A stretch of DNA of 64,000 nt from Stictocephala bisonia (taxonomy: Eukaryota; Arthropoda; Insecta; Hemiptera; Membracidae): the NCBI GenBank assembly GCA_035578905.1, contig JAQJVL010002641.1, positions 1 through 64,000 of the forward strand, given 5' to 3'. The translations under genes were made by a program, and so were the position numbers. Below are positions 58,808 to 64,000 of the stretch, one piece after another; position 1 is the first letter of the stretch; the number at the start of each line of letters is the position of its first letter. The notes under the pieces are model-generated. The model made no database searches. It was not told the origin of the DNA and saw only the letters and a program-made list of their open reading frames with translations.

Positions 58808-60282
58808 ATTAGGTGTTTATTTACGGTCAAATTTCTTTTCTATTTGCTATTTTCTTATATGTTGTCGATGGTTTTAGTTTTATCAGAAAAAGTTTAAATG
58901 GAATGGTAATCTTAAATTAGTTTGTGAAACAAACTATTAAAATCATGTAACTATTTTTTTCAAAATTGTATTAATAAGCTGTTGATACAAAAATTATATC
59001 TGACCAAAACATTGGCAAGTATCAGAATGGTTTATTACTTCCTCTTTATTGCATGAGTTCTGCTCAATGGCTTGTAGTAAATTACAAAGAAATGCACTGA
59101 AAACTTTCTGCTTTAATTGGTGTTAAATATTATTTAGGTTGTTTTAATAAACATACAACTAATAACATTGATATGACATTAAAGAAATAACATTGATATG
59201 ACATTAGAGAATTCATTATTTACTGTTTTGCCATAGCGTCATAACCTAACAGTTTTACAATAAATAACATGTTAAAAGTAATCCGTTCATATTCTACGTA
59301 AAATATTAAAATTTACACATCAAATTTAACTTTAATGAATAACAAGATTTTAACTTATATGAGAGTATTATAATTAGTTGAGATATTTTCGCAGTGGTAA
59401 TTAGGAAGTAGGCCTGACATGTTTATAAGGTCAGCTGTGAGTCAAGTGTGGCTTTACTCAATTGACCTTCATAGTACTTATCAGTTTAATGGGGCACCTT
59501 TATTGCTGCCTGTTCATTGTGATTTGTTTATCATAATTAAATGATAAATCCTATATTTGTACTAATATTCACTCACAAAGAGTGTATTAATAACATAAAG
59601 GAGGGTTACTGTTTAAAACATATTATATTTCTGCAGTTGTATGCTCAAAGATGTGGTGTACTTTGGTGTTGTATCTTTAATTGATATCTTGACAAACTGT
59701 TCATTAGTGACTTAGTATTTATACATTACTGTTCTTGATATCATTTTATCAAACGTCAGTAATATACTGAACAGAATATGTTTTATTGCAATAACAAACA
59801 CATTTATTGAATATTTTACTTTAATATGTTTTATTAAAGTTGTTGTACATTTAATTGATTTATATTCTAATTAAAAACCTAATTATATTCATTGAAAGGA
59901 TTTAGAGGAATTTTTTTTCATTTATTTACCAATTAATTATATTTGAGTATGATTATTTTTTTATTATTTTATTGATTATGTAAGTTAATATGACAGTAAA
60001 TATTCTTATGTTTTGTCCTAAATGAAACTTAGAATTTCTGTCATCAAACAAAACAATGATAATCTCAAACAAACTAGTCCCAAGTTTTTGCCAGTTATTA
60101 ATACAATTTAAGGTTTTTTTATCTAATAGAATCATATTGATTATTATAGAAAATAACGACACTAAGGGTATTAATTTTTATTAGGAGCAAACCTAACTGA
60201 AAGTGCAACTTTTGAATTGAATACGTCTCAGAGAAGTAAGATGCCGGAGTAATGATAAAAACTGCTGAACGAAGCAAACCTA
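58808..60282. other. No gene recognised
   Basis: AT-rich. A 24-bp unit containing AACATTGATATGACATTA is tandemly duplicated near 59165-59212. Confidence 0.4.
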
Positions 60283-60306
60283 AATAATAATAATAATAAT
60301 AATAAT
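60283..60306 (+). repeat. (AAT)n microsatellite
   Basis: Eight uninterrupted AAT units. Confidence 0.9.
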
Positions 60307-60371
60307 CAGCTGTCAAATGTCACGAGCACAACACAACTAACGACTAGCAACAGCAGCGCGGTCACACTTAC

Positions 60372-60450
60372 TTCACAACTGGAACGTCGCAGACTGTACG
60401 ACGGTGGACGGGACGCAACCACTAAATTCCCCTCCAATCCCCCTCTCCTC
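60372..60450 (-). promoter_or_regulatory. Candidate untranslated first exon of the secreted-protein gene
   Basis: In a GC-rich patch the minus strand has a consensus donor (GAA|GTAAGT, intron starting at 60371), preceded by a GTACAGTCTG initiator-like string at about 60400. The first coding exon has a strong acceptor 3 kb downstream in the right orientation. The link is inference. Confidence 0.35.
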
Positions 60451-61099
60451 TGTTTGTGTCATTCTATGAAATACAGTATGTGTTTATATTTGCAGTCTGT
60501 AAAAATATCTTCGTAAAATCTATATCTAGGGAAACAAATAACAAGAAAATACTTAAGGCCTATTTGTTGCATTTTTTCACGCCAGTTTTATTCGTTTCCC
60601 AAATAATTAATCGTTATATTAAATCAAAAAATGCCTTCCATTTCAAACCGTTATGACACGTCTTTGTTAGTAAAATCATAAGAAAAGGTAATGGCCATAA
60701 TATATTGAATGTGATATAAAATAGCAGGGAGCAATAGTAAAAAATGTTGCAATCATCAACATCGAGCATTTTTTTATCGCTAAAATGTATTGATCCAAGT
60801 GACAACAATATCAAACACAACAATACGTTTCGATTCTGTCGTGGCCAACATTGTTGAACGAAAATTCCCGTTGTAAAGAGAACTCCCCACTCTTCCAGCA
60901 ACATATTATGTCTTGTCACCAGCGACATTGACTTTTCCCTCCCTCCTTTCAATTTATTGCCAGCTCCCCACTATCTCTCTCTCTCACTTACTCTAATGCC
61001 TTCATAACCGGTTCCGCTCTTTCGTTCTTGTTGAATGACGTAATTTGTTTGCCCCACTACACCTGTCTGACACCACTCCCCTACCCTACTCCACTTGTC

Positions 61100-62030
61100 A
61101 GCTTCCTCTATTATCTATCGTTCTTATCGATCCTGCATGGGGGACTCATACAGTATGCGGATGACACGACCCTCTTGTTCAACAACAAAGTAAAACCGCT
61201 CCTAAAACAACAATCTTTTGTTGATTTAAACAATTGCGTTCAGCATTTCAATAGGCTCAATCTCGAAGTAAACCACTCCAAATGTAACGTATTAACATTT
61301 TCGTTGCGACCACAAGATATCACTGAAAGGCCAACCGTTTAGTTAGGGGATACCCTGCTAAATGAGACTGTTAGTTAAAGATTCCTGAGCATACACCTGG
61401 ATCGAGGGTTAACCTGGAATTATCACATCGACCATGTTTGCAGGCATCGAAGATTGTCCTCAGGCATTTATTTATGTCATAAGGACTTTAGCCAAATTCT
61501 GTCCAACTCAGGTTTTGATAACGGCGTACTATGACTTGATTAACCCTCATCTCACCTACAGTGTGGTGCTGTGGGGAGCTTCAACAAACAATCAGTTCAG
61601 CAGAGCGTTTTGATTGTAAAAACAAGCTATTCGTATAATCGCCAAGTTTAAGTTCAGAGAACTTGCAGAGAGCGTTCAAAACCCTGCAACTACTGAACTG
61701 CCATGCCTTTACAAATTGGAAACAACATTGTGTTGCATATGTAAAAGTGCCATGGTAAGTGGCCGGGATATACATGCGCACGAAACCAGACACAGGAATA
61801 ACTACCGAACTGGAAGCCACAGGACGGTAGTCTACGAACGCTTGCCCTCTCACACGGGCGTTCGTTTTGTCAACAAATTACCGAACTCAATTAAGAATGA
61901 ACCAACACCCAAGGTGTTAAAAACTCGTGTAAAACGCTTTTTAGCGTCTCATGCATTTTATAGTGGTGACGAGTAGGCCTATATGGCATGCAACTGGGAG
62001 ACCACATAATCAGATGACAGACAACCGACG
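61100..62030 (+). pseudogene. LINE relic, RT to C-terminus
   Basis: GLIQYADDTTLLFNN carries the RT active-site box (61154-61165). The following NLEVNHSKCNVLTF, WNYHIDHV and INPHLTYSVVLWGAS are in other frames. The last part (61716-61976) is an open frame with HETRHRNNYRTG and GVRFVNKLPNSIKNE, ending SGDE and a stop. It is decayed and 5'-truncated. Confidence 0.8.
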
Positions 62031-62089
62031 CCGGAAGTGGGAATTAGACACCAATGAATGTGTGACTGAAAATATGTATGTTTGAATGA

Positions 62090-62166
62090 GGTTTCGATGT
62101 GGTATGAATGGTTTAGTTCGAGTTATACATATATATAACTCAATTCAAACTAAGCCATTCATATAT
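62090..62166. repeat. Hairpin just after the LINE relic
   Basis: ATGAATGGTTTAGTTCGAG and its near reverse complement face each other around a TATATAT loop, with a small indel in one arm. Confidence 0.7.
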
Positions 62167-62169
62167 ATT

Positions 62170-63440
62170 TGATGATTGCTATACATTTTCATGTCTTTGC
62201 AAATTTGATTTGTATCAGGTACTAGACGAGAACAGACAGCAGTGACTGCACAGTAGAGTTCTATCAATCGTTACGTTATGTTCGTCTTTGCGTACTCTTA
62301 ATACTTGGTTTTAGTAACTACAAGTTCAGGTTAATTTGAAAGAAATAAAGTAGCACTAGATTGCAATTTGATTCCCTTGTTGACTGGGGCAAGAGGCATG
62401 ACCTTTCGACCGTCAACGCTTGGGATCACTCAACATGGGTAACAGTGGCTACATCATTGTTGTAGTGTTTGCTAGGACGTGACATTAACCGTGTCCCCCC
62501 ACCCTAGGTGAACACCTGGTTTGTAGCTGTGGAATTCATTCTGAGCCAATGAACAAGCTTAGCTTGTTTACTGAGCCAATTAAGTTTTACAAATTAAAAA
62601 ATATCTCTTCGTCAGAACATTTAATAATTGTACATATATTAATGAGTTACGTACATAGAGCAATCTGTATTTTACTGACTTGAATTGTTGAAATATTAAA
62701 ATAATATTAGACGATCCTTTTGCTGTTCCAACAGCCACTGATTTAAACATGTTAAAATGATAATATCTTAAGATACGTGGAGAAAATGTAAAATGAAGTA
62801 GTCGAATATGGTTTGAAAATGGACCATGTTACCATTTACGTAAAGGCCGCGTTCAAAGATAGTGCGATACTGGACGTCTTAGCAATATTTAATTACTGTT
62901 TTACGGTGGTTTTGTACTTATTTAGCCCCTTTACAAATTCGAAGTACGGTTTTGTAAACAACATTCGTTAAAGTGGATAAAGTTTAGATTTTTTAAATTC
63001 TATAAAGAACATTCAAGTTATGCTTGTTCATATCTAGCTAGTAGGCCTATATTCATTACGACGGCTTGAACTGTAACTCGTCCAACACTAATCCAATATA
63101 TCATCCCTTGGTGACATTATTATGTCAGTGTTATAGATTGTGGGGCTAACAATTAATGTAGGCAATTGTGCTACAACATTTAGACGTAGTGTGCCTCGCA
63201 GGTTGTTCAAACAAAACTTCCTTCTTTAAAAGATTCTCAAATGTTCAGTGCACACATGAATGTCATAGCAGTTAAAATTAAATGTTTTAAGGCTTTTCTT
63301 ATAAAAGTAAATTCTTTAAAGTTTCATCTACAATGTTAATAGTCCAAAATCATGTTTATGCTCACAATATACTAATGCTAATTGATTCAGCATAATATAA
63401 ATCTAAAGAGGACGATTTCTTCGTTAAACATATCCAACGC
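62170..63440. other. No gene recognised
   Basis: AT-rich, no conserved frame. Confidence 0.4.
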
Positions 63441-63449
63441 CGTACGTAA

Positions 63450-63653
63450 ATGAGCTCGTCTCGCTTAAACCGTTCTCGGAATCGTCGCACCTCAGGTTCG
63501 TTGAAACCTGAGTCAGCTTCCGTTATACACAGTCAACGGCAAGGTGGGCTACTGCTGGCACTGCATTCTCACCCGCATACCTGTCCACTTTCACTCAGTC
63601 CAGGCAACGAATTATATTCTGCTAACGATCAAGTAAAAACCATCAAATCATGA
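63450..63653 (+). CDS. Uncertain small ORF or exon
   Basis: The frame of 67 codons begins with ATG and is Ser/Arg-rich at first (MSSSRLNRSRNRRTSG). It is more GC-rich than its surroundings. I do not recognise it. It could be an exon of a gene running out of the window or a chance frame. A weak donor-like CAA|GTAAAA occurs near its end. Confidence 0.25.
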   Translation: MSSSRLNRSRNRRTSGSLKPESASVIHSQRQGGLLLALHSHPHTCPLSLSPGNELYSANDQVKTIKS

Positions 63654-63748
63654 TGTCATGAAATCAGTTAAGATACGTAATAAATAATGTCATCAATATA
63701 AAGTAGGCCTATGCAATTGTATGCAACAAATTCAAGCTTTGAATTTAA

Positions 63749-64000
63749 CTCTTTCAGTGCCGTCAATTTTTTGAATGGATGTTTCAAAAGTGTCATTGAT
63801 TTTTACATAAGAAGTATCCAAAAGTGCCGAAGCATTTTTACTCAATTTGTAAGGGTTTGGGGAAAATGCTTTAACTCCTTTTGTTATTGACATAGGAGCC
63901 AATTTATGTGACTTATATGACAAACATTTATATACCAATTTAAAGTCTAATAACCAGGGAAAAACACAAATTTTAGATGTATAAATAATAATGCCAAAAA
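63749..64000. mobile_element. Possible left end of a further TTAA element
   Basis: TTAA (63745-63748) is followed by CTCTTTCAGTGCCG, close to the CCCTTTTAGTGCCG end of the element at 25859. The other end would lie beyond the window. Confidence 0.4.

Overview
This is an AT-rich eukaryotic, almost certainly insect, genomic window. Two spliced protein-coding genes are spread through introns packed with transposable elements (TEs). The TE set (piggyBac, mariner, Tigger/pogo, Penelope-like elements, several CR1/Jockey-type LINEs, tRNA-derived SINEs and long foldback elements) suggests a large TE-rich genome, possibly hemipteran. That placement is inference from memory of similar sequences, not a search.

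1-29 kb, plus strand: six phase-consistent exons (5043-5157, 15440-15573, 18465-18693, 18884-19063, 22656-22882, 28903-29058; 1041 nt, 347 codons) encode a central part of the E3 ubiquitin ligase UBR3. The introns hold a decayed Penelope-like element (about 6.5-9.9 kb), two related foldback elements (11.56-12.65 and 13.39-14.40 kb), a Tigger-like element (15.63-18.28 kb) with a TTAA-flanked MITE nested inside it, a 2.4 kb foldback carrying a coding remnant in both arms (19.5-21.9 kb), a piggyBac element with a damaged transposase (23.20-25.43 kb), a second TTAA element (25.86-26.99 kb) and a Tc1/mariner relic (about 28.0-28.6 kb). The last exon has a good donor, but no later UBR3 exon was recognised in the window.

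29-50 kb: mostly TE relics. They are a GIY-YIG fragment (29.7-30.1 kb, minus), a third TTAA element (31.68-32.50 kb), a mariner deletion derivative with perfect terminal repeats (35.94-36.85 kb), a LINE relic with an ORF1 (36.9-38.9 kb, minus), a SINE (42.2 kb), a longer LINE (43.0-46.3 kb, minus) and a LINE inside a probable Tigger-like element (47.0-48.9 kb). Long AT-rich stretches between them show nothing recognisable.

50-57.4 kb, minus strand: an intact eight-exon gene for a secreted, cysteine-containing protein of 644 residues. It resembles an arthropod family of unknown function (recalled as DUF4803). A probable untranslated first exon lies near 60.4 kb.

58-64 kb: a 194-bp hairpin with a hammerhead-like core, another LINE relic (61.1-62.0 kb), and what may be the left end of one more TTAA element at 63.75 kb.

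The most interesting signal is shared by four TTAA-flanked elements of piggyBac type. Each carries its own palindrome. The terminus-proximal palindrome is centred 23.5-25.5 bp inside one end, and further copies are spaced by 42, 43 (or multiples of 43) or 44 bp. The palindrome sequences differ between elements while the geometry is conserved.
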